DNA from: Altererythrobacter sp. H2
Lineage (GTDB): Bacteria > Pseudomonadota > Alphaproteobacteria > Sphingomonadales > Sphingomonadaceae
Length of the DNA stretch: 64,000 nt
NCBI RefSeq assembly: GCF_035319885.1
Contig: NZ_CP141285.1
Span: 1-64,000, forward strand
Direction of reading: 5' to 3'
Part shown: in pieces, positions 41,173 through 51,382 of the stretch
How the letters are laid out: each line of letters opens with the position of its first letter
Numbering within the stretch: the stretch's first letter is position 1
Position numbers and translations under genes: made by a program
Notes under the pieces: generated by a model
Databases searched by the model: none
Told to the model about the DNA's origin: nothing
What the model saw: only the letters and a program-made list of their open reading frames with translations

Positions 41173-43863
41173 ATGGTCGATAGTGATGATTTTGCGGATG
41201 TAATCGCGCTGACGAACGGTGCGCGTTTTGTGCGCGGCGACCTTCACATTCACAGTTATGGTGGATCACACGACGTAACAGACATAACTGCCACTCCAAC
41301 AAACATCGTGCAGACAGCGATTGCTCACGGCCTGTCGGTAATCGCAATCGCTGATCACAACGCCATCAACAATGTCGCACCAGCCATTACGGCTGCGGCG
41401 CTTGATAACCTGCTCGTCGTTCCTGCGGTCGAACTCAGCACGATGCAGGGTCATCTGCTTTGCTATCTGCCGTCCCTGCAATCACTTAGTGCATTTTATT
41501 CGCAATTGACTGTCCGCGACTTGGGCCTGCCCACGTCGCGCGTCGACAACCCGATGGTGGACTGCCTCACGAAGATGCACGTCTTGGGCGGTTTCGGCGT
41601 GCTCGCGCATGTGGACGGACCGAAGGGATTGGAAGTCGAAGTGCCAGGGGCTCCGCCATACAAGGCCGACATCATCAACCACCCTGCCTTGCTCGGCATC
41701 GAACTGAAGAATGCGGGGTCGTCCATATCCTACAGCGTCAATGACCCCGACAACGTGCGCAAAGGCTTGGGCAAAACGAGAAGCGAGCTTCACGATGGCA
41801 CGTTGCCAACGCTCGCGCGTGTCCTGAACTCCGATTCTCACACCTTGCAGGCGCTTGGCCGCAATGCCGCAGGCGACAACAAGGTGACGCGATACAAAAT
41901 GCAATCGCTCACCTTCGAATCCCTGCGTCACGCGATGACCGAAGGGGATTCGCGGGTGCGGCTTGAAGACGAGTTGCCCAAGAGCGTGCCGACCGTCACC
42001 GGCATCCGGTTCAAGGGCGGATTTTTGAAGGATCAAGCGATTCATTTCAGCTCTAACCTGACGTGTATCATCGGCGGCCGTGGCACAGGGAAGTCGACGA
42101 TGTTCGAAGGCGTCCGGGCGTTTTCAAAGACGCCCAGTGGCGCTTCGGTCGTCAACTCGGACGTTTGGCCGGAACGTATTGATATACAATTTGTCGATGG
42201 AGCCGGAGCTGCTCACCGACTTTGCTGGAGCAAGGGTGACGATTGCGGAACCAATATCAACGATCCGTTTGATGGCCCGGATACCATCCCGGTGGAGTGC
42301 TACGGCCAGGGCGAAACGCAGAAAATTAGCGAGCAGGCTCAGGCAGACCCGGGCGCTTTACTGCGTTACCTTGACCGCTTCACCAACGTGCTCAGCGAGA
42401 CGGTAGAAGAAGAGCGCATCCGCGCAGAGATCGCCGAGTTGGAAATCGCTATCGACGAAGCACGCGGGAAGGTTGCCCTCATTCCCCAATATGAGCGTGA
42501 ATTGAGCATCACTAAGCAGCAGATCAAGAAGTTTACGGATGGAAACGCAAAGGGTCTGATCGAAACCTATCAGCAGATAGAATCCGAGCGTCAATCTAGG
42601 CGTAGCGTAATGGAACATGCGCGCGCCATCGCCAAAAATTTGAACTACGAAGCGGTAAAGACGTCGCTCGGTCTGCTCAAGGCAGCGGCCGACGAGAGCA
42701 AGCTGGTTCTCGGGAAGGACGAATTCGCCGCGATCAAAACGAAGGCCGATGACTTCGAGAGCAACCTGTCAGTGTCGGAAGGCGATCTCAAAGCGGGATC
42801 GCAGGCACTCAGCCAAGTTGTCACCACCAAGGTCGAGGAGTGGTCGAAGAAAGAGACGACCCTGCTCGCGACTGTGGATTCCCAAAAGAGCGCCTTGGAA
42901 GCCCAAGGCATCACCGTGAACACCACCTACATTGCGCAGCTCACACGAGATGAAGCTACACACCAAACATCGGTGACAAACCTGAAAACGTGGGAACCCC
43001 GTCTGTCGGAGAAGATCAAAGAGCGCGATGAGGTTGCCGTAAAGCGCTGGTCAGCGCGTGCTGCAACTTATCAAAAACGACGGGCATTTGCGGCATCGGC
43101 CACGGTGAAACTTCGCAGCGCGCTGTCAGATCTGAATGTCTCTCTGAAGTTCGAGGAGAACGCCCATTCGCCGCAGGCACGAGACCTGCTGATCGAGATC
43201 ATGGGGTGGCGGACCAATCAGGTGCCCCGCGCTTCGGTGATCGAACGCCACCTCACCGTCCCGAAACTCCTCGCCGCCATCAGGGCGAAAGACCCTTTGG
43301 CAATTGCATCGCTCGTTAGTGACGAGGGCGCGTCGTATTTCAACACACAGGAGGCGAACACTCTCATCGAGCGTTTCAGCGAACCCAAAACGCTTGCGCG
43401 CTTGGAAACGATGCAGGTGTTTGACCGGCCCTATCTCACTGTCACGCGCGAGGTCACAGATGGGAGCGGTCAGAAGCACTATCGCACGCGTGAGTTCGCC
43501 CAACTCTCTCTCGGGCAACAGCAATCCGTCCTGTTAGCCTTAATGCTATCTTCGGAAAATCCGAACCCGCTTTTGATCGACCAGCCGGAAGACAATCTCG
43601 ATGGACAGTTCATTTACTCACAGCTCGTCCCTGTCATCCGATTGGCGAAGGAGCGACGCCAGATCATCATCGTAACGCACAATCCGAACATTGCCGTTCT
43701 AGGCGACGCCGAGCAGATCGTCGTGCTCGGCGCGAACAGTGAGCAAGCGGTCATTACGTCACGCGGCTCGATAGACCATGAGCAGACGCGGGATATCACC
43801 TGCAGCATCCTCGAAGGAGCAAAGGCAGCCTTCACGCGGCGAGGCAAGATATACGGGATTTGA
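41173..43863 (+). CDS. PHP-domain SMC-like ATPase (TrlF family)
   Basis: 896 residues. The N-terminus is a PHP phosphoesterase domain: RGDLHIHSYGG (about 21-31), IAIADHNAINN (about 57-67), GVLAHVDGPKG and LNSDSHTL (about 219-225). It is followed by an SMC/RecN-like ATPase: Walker A IIGGRGTGKST (about 299-309), a long coiled-coil region (about 410-640), the ABC signature QLSLGQQQSVLLALML (from about 777), Walker B PLLIDQPEDNLD and an H-loop IVTHNPN. It lies in a cargo slot of the ICE and its codon use is visibly less GC-rich. A DNA-acting defence role is likely but inferred. Confidence 0.85.
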   Translation: MVDSDDFADVIALTNGARFVRGDLHIHSYGGSHDVTDITATPTNIVQTAIAHGLSVIAIADHNAINNVAPAITAAALDNLLVVPAVELSTMQGHLLCYLPSLQSLSAFYSQLTVRDLGLPTSRVDNPMVDCLTKMHVLGGFGVLAHVDGPKGLEVEVPGAPPYKADIINHPALLGIELKNAGSSISYSVNDPDNVRKGLGKTRSELHDGTLPTLARVLNSDSHTLQALGRNAAGDNKVTRYKMQSLTFESLRHAMTEGDSRVRLEDELPKSVPTVTGIRFKGGFLKDQAIHFSSNLTCIIGGRGTGKSTMFEGVRAFSKTPSGASVVNSDVWPERIDIQFVDGAGAAHRLCWSKGDDCGTNINDPFDGPDTIPVECYGQGETQKISEQAQADPGALLRYLDRFTNVLSETVEEERIRAEIAELEIAIDEARGKVALIPQYERELSITKQQIKKFTDGNAKGLIETYQQIESERQSRRSVMEHARAIAKNLNYEAVKTSLGLLKAAADESKLVLGKDEFAAIKTKADDFESNLSVSEGDLKAGSQALSQVVTTKVEEWSKKETTLLATVDSQKSALEAQGITVNTTYIAQLTRDEATHQTSVTNLKTWEPRLSEKIKERDEVAVKRWSARAATYQKRRAFAASATVKLRSALSDLNVSLKFEENAHSPQARDLLIEIMGWRTNQVPRASVIERHLTVPKLLAAIRAKDPLAIASLVSDEGASYFNTQEANTLIERFSEPKTLARLETMQVFDRPYLTVTREVTDGSGQKHYRTREFAQLSLGQQQSVLLALMLSSENPNPLLIDQPEDNLDGQFIYSQLVPVIRLAKERRQIIIVTHNPNIAVLGDAEQIVVLGANSEQAVITSRGSIDHEQTRDITCSILEGAKAAFTRRGKIYGI

Positions 43864-44003
43864 TCAGCCTTTGCCCTTCGGTAGCAGATGCTAGACAGCC
43901 AGTCATGGGCGTAACTACGCTATTCCCTGTATTTCTACGCTAGACTTTCCCCTATAATAACAGCGGCTTGATTTGATGTCCGGCACGCATCGACTTCGAT
44001 GCC

Positions 44004-46034
44004 ATGTCGGCAACCAAAATCCTCTGGGGTCAGGTATTCACGGTCTTCCTGATCGTGCTCAGCACCATATGGGCCGCGACGCAATGGACGGCCGCGGCGC
44101 TCGCCTATCAGCCCGAGCTTGGGGCGCCGTGGTTCATGCTCGGCGACTGGCCGGTCTATCCGCCGCCGGCCTTCTTCTGGTGGTGGTTTTCTTTCGACGC
44201 CTATGCGCCGGAGATATTCCAGACCGGCGCGTTCATCGCCGTGTCGGGCGGGTTCGCCGCGATCGTCGTCGCCATCGGCATGTCGGTCTGGCGCGCGCGC
44301 GAGCTGAAGAACGCTGAGACTTATGGCTCGGCGCGCTGGGCAGGGCGCAACGAAGTGCGCGCCGCCGGGCTGCTGGGCGACAGCGGCGTCATGCTCGGTC
44401 GGCTCGGGCGCGACTATCTGCGCCACGATGGTCCCCAGCATGTGCTGTGCTTCGCGCCGACGCGATCGGGCAAGGGCGTGGGGCTGGTGGTGCCGACGCT
44501 GCTCACTTGGCCCGGCTCGGCCATTGTCCATGACATCAAGGGCGAGAACTGGCAGCTCACCGCCGGCTTCCGCGCCCAGCACGCGCGGGTGCTGCTGTTC
44601 GATCCGACCAATGGCGCGTCGGCCGCCTACAACCCCCTTCTTGAAATCCGCAAGGGCGCCTGGGAAGTGCGCGACGTGCAGAACGTCGCCGACGTGCTGG
44701 TGGACCCGGAAGGTTCGCTGGAGAAGCGCAACCATTGGGAAAAGACCTCACATGCCTTGCTGGTCGGCACGATCCTCCATGTGCTCTACGCCGAGGCCGA
44801 CAAGACGCTGGCCGGCGTCGCCGCCTTCCTGTCCGATCCCCGCCGCCCGATCGAAAGCACGCTATGGGCGATGATGACGACGCCGCACCTGGGCGAGGCG
44901 GGCGTCCATCCCGTCGTCGCCTCGGCCGCGCGCGAGCTGCTCAACAAATCGGCCAACGAACGATCGGGCGTGCTCTCGACCGCCATGTCGTTCCTCGGTC
45001 TCTATCGCGATCCCGTCGTCGCGCAGGTCACGCGCACCTGCGAGTGGCGCATCAAGGATCTGGTCGAGGGCGAGCTGCCGGTGACGCTCTACCTCGTCGT
45101 GCCGCCCAGCGACATCTCGCGCACCAAGCCGCTCATCCGCCTCATCCTCAACCAGATCGGGCGCCGGCTGACCGAGGACTTGAAGGCGCGGCGGTCGCGC
45201 CACCGGCTGCTGTTGATGCTCGACGAGTTTCCCGCGCTCGGCCGGCTCGACTTCTTCGAGAGCGCGCTGGCGTTCATGGCCGGATACGGCATCCAGAGCT
45301 TCCTCATCGCCCAAAGCCTCAATCAGATCGAGAAAGCTTATGGGCCGAACAACGCGATCCTCGACAATTGCCATGTGCGCGTGTCGTTCGCCACCAACGA
45401 CGAGCGCACCGCCAAGCGCATATCGGACGCGCTCGGCACCGCGACCGAGATGCGGGCGATGAAGAATTACGCCGGGCATCGCCTCTCACCCTGGCTCGGC
45501 CATCTGATGGTGTCGCGCTCCGAGACCGCCCGCCAGCTTCTCACCCCCGGAGAGATCATGCAGCTCCCGCCCGACGATGAGATCGTCATGGTCGCCGGCA
45601 TCCCGCCGATCCGGGCGAAGAAGGTCCGCTACTTCAAGGACCGGCGGTTCACGCAGCGGGTGATGTCGCCGCCCGATAGCAATGTCGGAGGCGGCCCGCC
45701 GCGCCCCGACGACTGGAGCGGCCTGGCGCCGATCGAGGCGCCGCCGATGCCCGAACCGATCGAGCATGGAGCGCCGAAGAAGCCCAAGAAGAAAAAGGCC
45801 GCCAGGAAGGCGGATGCCGAGGACGATGCCGACAATGCGGACCTGCGCCGCGAGCCGGCGCTGGAGCACCATATCGACATTGCGCCGACGCCCCGGCCAG
45901 CGCCCGCCAACGAGTTCGAGCTGGACGAGCCCGATCCCGATAGCGACGCGACGCGGCAGGCGGCGGTGCGCCGCCAGATGCAGCGCGTGGCCCGCCAGGC
46001 GTCGCTCGATCCCGACGACGGCATCGAGCTATGA
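44004..46034 (+). CDS. traG: Type IV coupling protein TraG/VirD4
   Basis: 676 residues. Two N-terminal membrane segments, then the NTPase domain with Walker A APTRSGKGVGLVVPTLL (about 149-165) and Walker B LLLMLDEFPALGRLDF (about 401-416). It links the relaxosome to the secretion channel. The C-terminal ~100 residues are acidic and Lys-rich (KKPKKKKAARKADAEDD), commonly variable in this family. Its stop overlaps the next gene by 4 nt. Confidence 0.93.
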   Translation: MSATKILWGQVFTVFLIVLSTIWAATQWTAAALAYQPELGAPWFMLGDWPVYPPPAFFWWWFSFDAYAPEIFQTGAFIAVSGGFAAIVVAIGMSVWRARELKNAETYGSARWAGRNEVRAAGLLGDSGVMLGRLGRDYLRHDGPQHVLCFAPTRSGKGVGLVVPTLLTWPGSAIVHDIKGENWQLTAGFRAQHARVLLFDPTNGASAAYNPLLEIRKGAWEVRDVQNVADVLVDPEGSLEKRNHWEKTSHALLVGTILHVLYAEADKTLAGVAAFLSDPRRPIESTLWAMMTTPHLGEAGVHPVVASAARELLNKSANERSGVLSTAMSFLGLYRDPVVAQVTRTCEWRIKDLVEGELPVTLYLVVPPSDISRTKPLIRLILNQIGRRLTEDLKARRSRHRLLLMLDEFPALGRLDFFESALAFMAGYGIQSFLIAQSLNQIEKAYGPNNAILDNCHVRVSFATNDERTAKRISDALGTATEMRAMKNYAGHRLSPWLGHLMVSRSETARQLLTPGEIMQLPPDDEIVMVAGIPPIRAKKVRYFKDRRFTQRVMSPPDSNVGGGPPRPDDWSGLAPIEAPPMPEPIEHGAPKKPKKKKAARKADAEDDADNADLRREPALEHHIDIAPTPRPAPANEFELDEPDPDSDATRQAAVRRQMQRVARQASLDPDDGIEL

Positions 46035-46450
46035 CCACGAAATCCCCCCTGTCGGTCTATCTCGATCCCGACCTCAAGGACGCGCTTGAAGCCTATGCCG
46101 ATCGGCGCGGGCAATCGCGTTCGCTGATCGCCGAGGCCGCTATCGCATCCTTCCTGTCGCCCGATGCCGACGAGCAGCGCGAGGCCGCCATCGCCAAGCG
46201 GCTCGACAAGCTGGACCGGCGCTTGACCCGGCTGGAGCGCGACACGGGGATCGGCGTCGAGATGGTCGCGATGTTTGTCCGCTTCTGGCTGTCGAACACC
46301 CCGCCGCCACCCGAGAGCGAGCGCGCCGCGATGCGTCGGCAGGGCGGCGACCGCTACGATGCCTTCATGGATGCGCTCGGCCGCCGACTCGCGAAGGGGC
46401 CGAAGGTCAGACAGGAAATCAGTGAGGACTTGCCGCCTCAAGAAGAATGA
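46031..46450 (+). CDS. Ribbon-helix-helix (CopG-like) protein
   Basis: 139 residues with an N-terminal ribbon-helix-helix: [20 protein letters not shown], then a short helix [16 protein letters not shown] coiled segment ([18 protein letters not shown]) follows. Position after traG and before trbB is standard for alphaproteobacterial ICEs, where it is annotated as a conjugal transfer regulator. It overlaps traG by 4 nt. Confidence 0.82.
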   Translation: MTTKSPLSVYLDPDLKDALEAYADRRGQSRSLIAEAAIASFLSPDADEQREAAIAKRLDKLDRRLTRLERDTGIGVEMVAMFVRFWLSNTPPPPESERAAMRRQGGDRYDAFMDALGRRLAKGPKVRQEISEDLPPQEE

Positions 46451-46540
46451 GCGGCCTACGCTGCTCCCTGTCGTTCTTCGCCAGCCTACGACGCCCGCGT
46501 TTACTTGTTGAAGCCCGGTCTTTTCTGTCTCTCTTGATGT

Positions 46541-46589
46541 GCCCCTGACGCCGGGCGGCGGTTCGCCCGGCCCTCACCAGGGGCTTTTT
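46541..46589 (+). terminator. Strong hairpin with T-tract abutting trbB
   Basis: Outer stem GCCCCTG (46541-46547) with CAGGGGC (46578-46584), inner stem GCCGGGCG (46550-46557) with CGCCCGGC (46564-46571), then TTTTT at 46585-46589. The TTG taken as the trbB start is at 46591. The only ribosome-binding candidate for it, AGGGG, lies within the outer stem, so it would be both a terminator/attenuator and a block on translation. Confidence 0.65.
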
Positions 46590-46590
46590 C

Positions 46591-47577
46591 TTGACCGTCC
46601 ACCCGATCCGTTCCGAGGCGAAGACACGTGGCGCGCGGATGCTGCGCACGGCGTTGGGGCCGTCGATCGCGGCCTGGCTCGACGATGCCGCCGTTATCGA
46701 AGTGATGCTGAACCCGGACGGCCGGCTGTGGGTGGACCGGCTCGGCGAAGGCATCAGCGACACCGGCATCACGCTGGCCGCCGCGGACGGCGAGCGCATC
46801 GTCCGCCTGGTCGCGCACCATGTCGGCGTCGAAGTCCATGCCCGGTCCCCGCGCGTCTCGGCCGAGCTGCCCGAAGGCGGCGAGCGGTTCGAGGGGCTGC
46901 TGCCGCCCGTCGTCGCGGCCCCGGCCTTCGCCATCCGCAAGCCCGCCGTCGCGGTCTTCACGCTCGACGACTATGCGGCCGCCAGGATCATGTCGGCGGC
47001 GGAGGCGGAAACGCTCCGCCAGGGCGTCGCCGCGCGCGCCAACATCCTCGTCGCGGGCGGGACCGGCAGCGGCAAGACCACGCTGGTCAATGCGCTCTTG
47101 GCCGAAGTCGCCAAGACCGCCGACCGCATCGTCCTGATCGAAGACACGCGCGAGTTGCAATGCGCCGCGCCGAACCTCGTCGCCATGCGGACCAAGGATG
47201 GCGTCGTCACGCTGTCCGATCTCGTGCGGTCCTCGCTGCGTCTGCGCCCCGACCGCATCCCCATCGGTGAGGTGCGCGGGAGCGAGGCGCTGGACCTCCT
47301 GAAAGCCTGGGGAACGGGGCACCCCGGCGGCGTGGGCACGATCCACGCCGGGACCGCGCTCGGGGCGCTGCGCCGCATGGAGCAGCTCATTCAGGAGGCC
47401 GTCGTCACGGTCCCGCGCGCGCTGCTGGCCGAGACCATCGACCTGATCGCCGTGCTGGTCCGCGACGGGCACGGCCGCCGCCTCGCCGAGCTGGCCCGCG
47501 TCGAGGGGCTCGACGCCGCGACCGGCGACTACCGGCTCACCCCGCTTGCCAACCCCCAGCCCGGAGACCTGCCATGA
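46591..47577 (+). CDS. trbB: TrbB, type IV secretion ATPase
   Basis: 328 residues, VirB11-like ATPase. Motifs: Walker [18 protein letters not shown] (about 153-169), an Asp box [12 protein letters not shown], and [19 protein letters not shown] start is used ([12 protein letters not shown]), because conserved sequence is expected before the first ATG (46639). It lies directly behind a terminator-like hairpin. Its stop overlaps trbC by 4 nt. Confidence 0.92.
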   Translation: MTVHPIRSEAKTRGARMLRTALGPSIAAWLDDAAVIEVMLNPDGRLWVDRLGEGISDTGITLAAADGERIVRLVAHHVGVEVHARSPRVSAELPEGGERFEGLLPPVVAAPAFAIRKPAVAVFTLDDYAAARIMSAAEAETLRQGVAARANILVAGGTGSGKTTLVNALLAEVAKTADRIVLIEDTRELQCAAPNLVAMRTKDGVVTLSDLVRSSLRLRPDRIPIGEVRGSEALDLLKAWGTGHPGGVGTIHAGTALGALRRMEQLIQEAVVTVPRALLAETIDLIAVLVRDGHGRRLAELARVEGLDAATGDYRLTPLANPQPGDLP

Positions 47578-47909
47578 TCCATGCCTTGTCGCATGGCGCA
47601 CGCCGCGCCATGCTCGCCGCCACCGCCAGCGTGATCGCGCTCACCATCTCTGTTCCGGCCCATGCAGGCGGCTCGTCGATGCCGTGGGAAGCGCCACTCC
47701 AGTCGATCCTCGAAAGCATCGAGGGGCCGGTGGCGAAAATCATCGCGGTGATAATCATCATTATCACCGGCCTCACGCTGGCGTTCGGCGACACGTCGGG
47801 CGGGGCGCGGCGCATGGTGCAGATCGTGTTCGGCCTGTCGATCGCGTTCGCGGCCAGCTCCTTCTTCCTGTCGTTCTTCTCGTTTGGCGGCGGGCTCGTC
47901 GTCGCATGA
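47574..47909 (+). CDS. trbC: TrbC, conjugal pilin (VirB2-like)
   Basis: 111 residues: an N-terminal signal segment ending PAHA, then a mature pilin with two hydrophobic stretches (AKIIAVIIIIITGLTLAF and VQIVFGLSIAFAASSFFL). It is probably processed by the element's TraF. Overlaps trbB and trbD by 4 nt each. Confidence 0.92.
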   Translation: MIHALSHGARRAMLAATASVIALTISVPAHAGGSSMPWEAPLQSILESIEGPVAKIIAVIIIIITGLTLAFGDTSGGARRMVQIVFGLSIAFAASSFFLSFFSFGGGLVVA

Positions 47910-48187
47910 CGGGCGCGGCCGATCCCGTCGAGCCGATCGCCGGCTTCTATGCCCCGGTGCATCGGGCGCTGACCGAGCCGATACTGCTCGGCGGCGCCCC
48001 GCGCTCGCTCGCGATCGTCAACGGCACGCTCGCCGGCGCGATCGGCCTGGGCCTGCGGCTCTGGATCGCCGGCCTCGTGATTTGGGCGCTCGGTCATGCG
48101 CTGTCGGTATGGGCCGCTCGGCGCGATCCGCAATTCGTGGACGTGGCCCGGCGCCACCTTCGCTACCCGGCGTGGATGCGGCCATGA
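47906..48187 (+). CDS. trbD: TrbD, inner-membrane T4SS protein (VirB3-like)
   Basis: 93 residues. Segments GFYAPVHRALTEPILLGGAP, then a hydrophobic stretch, then WAARRDPQFVDVARRHLRYP are the usual TrbD/VirB3 pattern. It overlaps trbC and trbE by 4 nt each. Confidence 0.92.
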   Translation: MTGAADPVEPIAGFYAPVHRALTEPILLGGAPRSLAIVNGTLAGAIGLGLRLWIAGLVIWALGHALSVWAARRDPQFVDVARRHLRYPAWMRP

Positions 48188-50661
48188 TGAGCTTGCGCGA
48201 ATATCGCAGCAAGGCCGCGCACCTGGCCGACTTCCTGCCCTGGGCGGCGCTGGTCGGCGAAGGCGTCGTTCTCAACAAGGACGGCAGCTTTCAGCGCACG
48301 GCCCGTTTTCGGGGGCCGGACCTTGATTCCGCCACGCCGGCCGAACTGGTCGCCACCACCGCGCGGCTCAACAACGCGCTGCGCCGGCTCGGCTCGGGCT
48401 GGGCGATCTTCGTCGAGGCGCAGCGCACGCCCGCGCTCGACTATCCCGAGTCCGGCTTTCCCGATCCCGTCTCGGCGCTGGTCGATATGGAGCGGCGCGA
48501 GCAATTCCGCGAGGAAGGCGCGCATTTCGAGAGCGGCTACTATCTGACGCTGCTGTGGATGCCGCCCGCCGAGGAAGCCGCGCGGGCCGAAACCTGGCTC
48601 TATGAGGGCCGGTCCACCAATGGCGTCGATCCGTGGGAATTGCTCAGGGGCTTCACCGATCGCAGCGACCGCGTTCTCAATCTGGTCGAAGGCTTCGTGC
48701 CCGAGGTCCGCTGGCTCGACGACGGCGAGACGCTGACCTACCTGCACAGCACGATCTCGACCCGGCGCCAGCGCGTGCGCGTCCCCGAGACGCCGATGCA
48801 TCTGGACGCGCTGCTCGCCGACGAGCCGCTCACTGGCGGACTCGAACCGCGCCTGGGCGACCATCATCTCCGCACGCTGACGATCACGGGATTCCCCAGC
48901 GTCACATTCCCCGGCCTGCTGGACGAACTGAACCGGCTCGCCTTCGAGTATCGCTGGGCGGCGCGCGCGATCATGCTCGACAAGACCGACGCGACCAAGC
49001 TGCTCTCCCGCATCCGCCGCCAATGGTTCGCCAAGCGCAAGAGCGTCGCCGCGATCCTCAAGGAAGTGATGACGAACGAGGCGTCCACGTTGCTCGACAG
49101 CGACGCCTCCAACAAGGCCGCTGACGCCGACGCCGCATTGCAGGAACTGGGCGCCGACTATGCCGGCATGGCCTATGTCACGGCGACGGTGACGGTGTGG
49201 GACCGCGACCCCGCCATAGCGGCCGAGAAGCTGCGGCTGGTCGAGAAGGTCATTCAGGGCCGCGACTTCACCGTGATCCCCGAGGGCATGAACGCCATTG
49301 AAGCATGGCTCGGCTCACTTCCCGGCCACACCTACGCCAATGTCCGGCAACCGCCGATCTCCACCATCAATCTCGCCCACCTGATCCCCCTGTCAGCGGT
49401 ATGGGCGGGGCCGGAACGGGACGAGCATTTCGGTGCTCCCCCCTTGCTCTACGGCAAGACCGAAGGCTCGACCCCGTTCCGGTTTTCCCTTCACCCGGAC
49501 GGCAGCGATGTCGGCCACACGCTGATCGTCGGCCCGACCGGGGCCGGCAAGTCCGTCCTGCTCGCGCTGATGGCGATGCAGTTCCGCCGCTACGAGAACG
49601 GCCAGGTCTTCGCCTTCGACTTCGGCGGTTCGATCCGCGCTGCCGCGCTGGCGATGGGCGGGGACTGGCAGGATCTCGGCGGCGGGCTGTCCGATGATGC
49701 CGATACCGGCGTCCAGCTACAGCCGCTCGCCCGCATCGACGATCCCGCCGAACGCGCCTGGGCGGCCGAATGGCTGGCGGCGATCTTCGCGTCGGAAGGC
49801 GTCGCGGTCGATCCCCAGGCCAAGGAGCATATCTGGTCGGCGCTTAATTCGCTGGCCAGCGCACCGCCGGCCGAACGCACGCTGACAGGGCTCGCGGTCC
49901 TGTTGCAGAGCCAGCAGCTCAAGCAGGCGCTCGCGCCCTATTGCATCGGCGGGCCGTGGGGCCGGCTGCTCGACGCCGAGGCCGAGCGGCTGGGCGAGGC
50001 CGACGTGCAGGCGTTCGAGACCGAGGGGCTTGTGGGCGCCGGCTCGGCCGCCGCGGTGCTCTCCTATCTGTTCCACCGGATCGAGGGACGGCTGGACGGT
50101 TCGCCGACGCTCATCATCATCGACGAGGGCTGGCTTGTCCTCGACAGCCCGGACTTCGCCGCGCAGCTCCGCGAGTGGCTGAAGACCTTGCGCAAGCGCA
50201 ACGCCAGCGTCGTCTTCGCGACGCAGAGCCTCGCCGACATCGAAACGTCGAGCATCGCGCCGGCCATCATCGAGTCCTGCCCGACGCGCATCTTCCTGCC
50301 GAACGAACGCGCGGCCGAGCCGCAGATCGCGGCCATCTACGAGCGATTCGGGCTCAACGCCCGGCAGATCGAAATCCTCAGCCGGGCGACCCCGAAACGG
50401 GATTATTACTGTCAAAGCAGGCGCGGCAATCGCCTGTTCGAGCTGGGGCTGGGCGAGGTCGCGCTGGCCTTCACCGCCGCCTCGGCCAAGTCCGACCAGC
50501 TCCGCATCACCGAGATCATAGAAGCCCACGGGCAAGCCGGTTTCGCCGCCGAATGGCTGCGGCACCGCGGCTGCGCCTGGGCCGTCGAGCTGCTGCCGGA
50601 ACCGGCCTCCGACCGCCAGCACCAGCTTCCCCTCACGCCAGACATGGAGATCGAATTATGA
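48184..50661 (+). CDS. trbE: TrbE, type IV secretion ATPase (VirB4-like)
   Basis: 825 residues. Walker A LIVGPTGAGKSVLLALM (about 448-464) and Walker B LIIIDEGWLVLD (about 642-653) are clear. The N-terminal ~400 residues are the usual CagE-type domain. It energises pilus assembly and transfer. Two adjacent ATGs start it; the first overlaps trbD by 4 nt. Confidence 0.94.
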   Translation: MMSLREYRSKAAHLADFLPWAALVGEGVVLNKDGSFQRTARFRGPDLDSATPAELVATTARLNNALRRLGSGWAIFVEAQRTPALDYPESGFPDPVSALVDMERREQFREEGAHFESGYYLTLLWMPPAEEAARAETWLYEGRSTNGVDPWELLRGFTDRSDRVLNLVEGFVPEVRWLDDGETLTYLHSTISTRRQRVRVPETPMHLDALLADEPLTGGLEPRLGDHHLRTLTITGFPSVTFPGLLDELNRLAFEYRWAARAIMLDKTDATKLLSRIRRQWFAKRKSVAAILKEVMTNEASTLLDSDASNKAADADAALQELGADYAGMAYVTATVTVWDRDPAIAAEKLRLVEKVIQGRDFTVIPEGMNAIEAWLGSLPGHTYANVRQPPISTINLAHLIPLSAVWAGPERDEHFGAPPLLYGKTEGSTPFRFSLHPDGSDVGHTLIVGPTGAGKSVLLALMAMQFRRYENGQVFAFDFGGSIRAAALAMGGDWQDLGGGLSDDADTGVQLQPLARIDDPAERAWAAEWLAAIFASEGVAVDPQAKEHIWSALNSLASAPPAERTLTGLAVLLQSQQLKQALAPYCIGGPWGRLLDAEAERLGEADVQAFETEGLVGAGSAAAVLSYLFHRIEGRLDGSPTLIIIDEGWLVLDSPDFAAQLREWLKTLRKRNASVVFATQSLADIETSSIAPAIIESCPTRIFLPNERAAEPQIAAIYERFGLNARQIEILSRATPKRDYYCQSRRGNRLFELGLGEVALAFTAASAKSDQLRITEIIEAHGQAGFAAEWLRHRGCAWAVELLPEPASDRQHQLPLTPDMEIEL

Positions 50662-51374
50662 GACTGCCCCCCATTCGCCGCGCCATCGTGGCCGGCGTCC
50701 TCGCCAGCGCGGCCGTCGTGCCGATCGCCCTGCCGATGCCGGCCTACGCGCAATTCGGCGGGATCGTCTATGACCCCACCAATTACGCCCAAAATGTGCT
50801 GACGGCCGCCCGGTCGCTGCAACAGATCAACAACCAGATTCAGCAAATTCAGAACCAGGCGACGAGCCTCATCAACGAGGCGCGCAACCTCACCTCGCTG
50901 CCGTTCTCGTCGCTCCAGCAGCTCCAGCAGCAGGTTCAGCGCACGCAGCAGCTTCTCTCCGAGGCGCAGCGCATCGCCTATGACGTGCAGGACATCCAGC
51001 AGGCGTTTGGCGCCCGCTACAAGGGCGCGGCCCTGACCGGCGATCACGCGCAGATGGTCGCCAACGCCAATGCCCGCTGGGAGGATAGTGTCGGCGCCTT
51101 TCAGGATGCCTTGCAGGTGCAGGCCGGCGTCGTCGGCAACATCGAGGGCGCGCGCACGACGATGGACAGCCTGGTCTCGGCCAGCCAGTCCGCGACCGGC
51201 GCGCTTCAGGCGGCACAGGCCGGCAACCAGCTCCTCGCCCTCCAATCGCAGCAGCTCGCCGACCTCACCGCCGCCGTCGCGGCGCAGGGCCGGGCGCAGG
51301 CGCTCGAATCCGCCCGGCAGGCCGCCGAGGAGGCCGAAGGGCGCGAGCGGTTCCGCCGCTTCATGGGCAACTGA
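50658..51374 (+). CDS. trbJ: TrbJ, VirB5-like pilus component
   Basis: 238 residues with a signal peptide (cut near PAYAQFGG), then a helical, Gln-rich region (ARSLQQINNQIQQIQNQATS). The C-terminus ends EAEGRERFRRFMGN, nearly the same as the end of the TrbK-like protein at 56193-56501. It overlaps trbE by 4 nt. Confidence 0.9.
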   Translation: MRLPPIRRAIVAGVLASAAVVPIALPMPAYAQFGGIVYDPTNYAQNVLTAARSLQQINNQIQQIQNQATSLINEARNLTSLPFSSLQQLQQQVQRTQQLLSEAQRIAYDVQDIQQAFGARYKGAALTGDHAQMVANANARWEDSVGAFQDALQVQAGVVGNIEGARTTMDSLVSASQSATGALQAAQAGNQLLALQSQQLADLTAAVAAQGRAQALESARQAAEEAEGRERFRRFMGN

Positions 51375-51382
51375 GACGGCCC

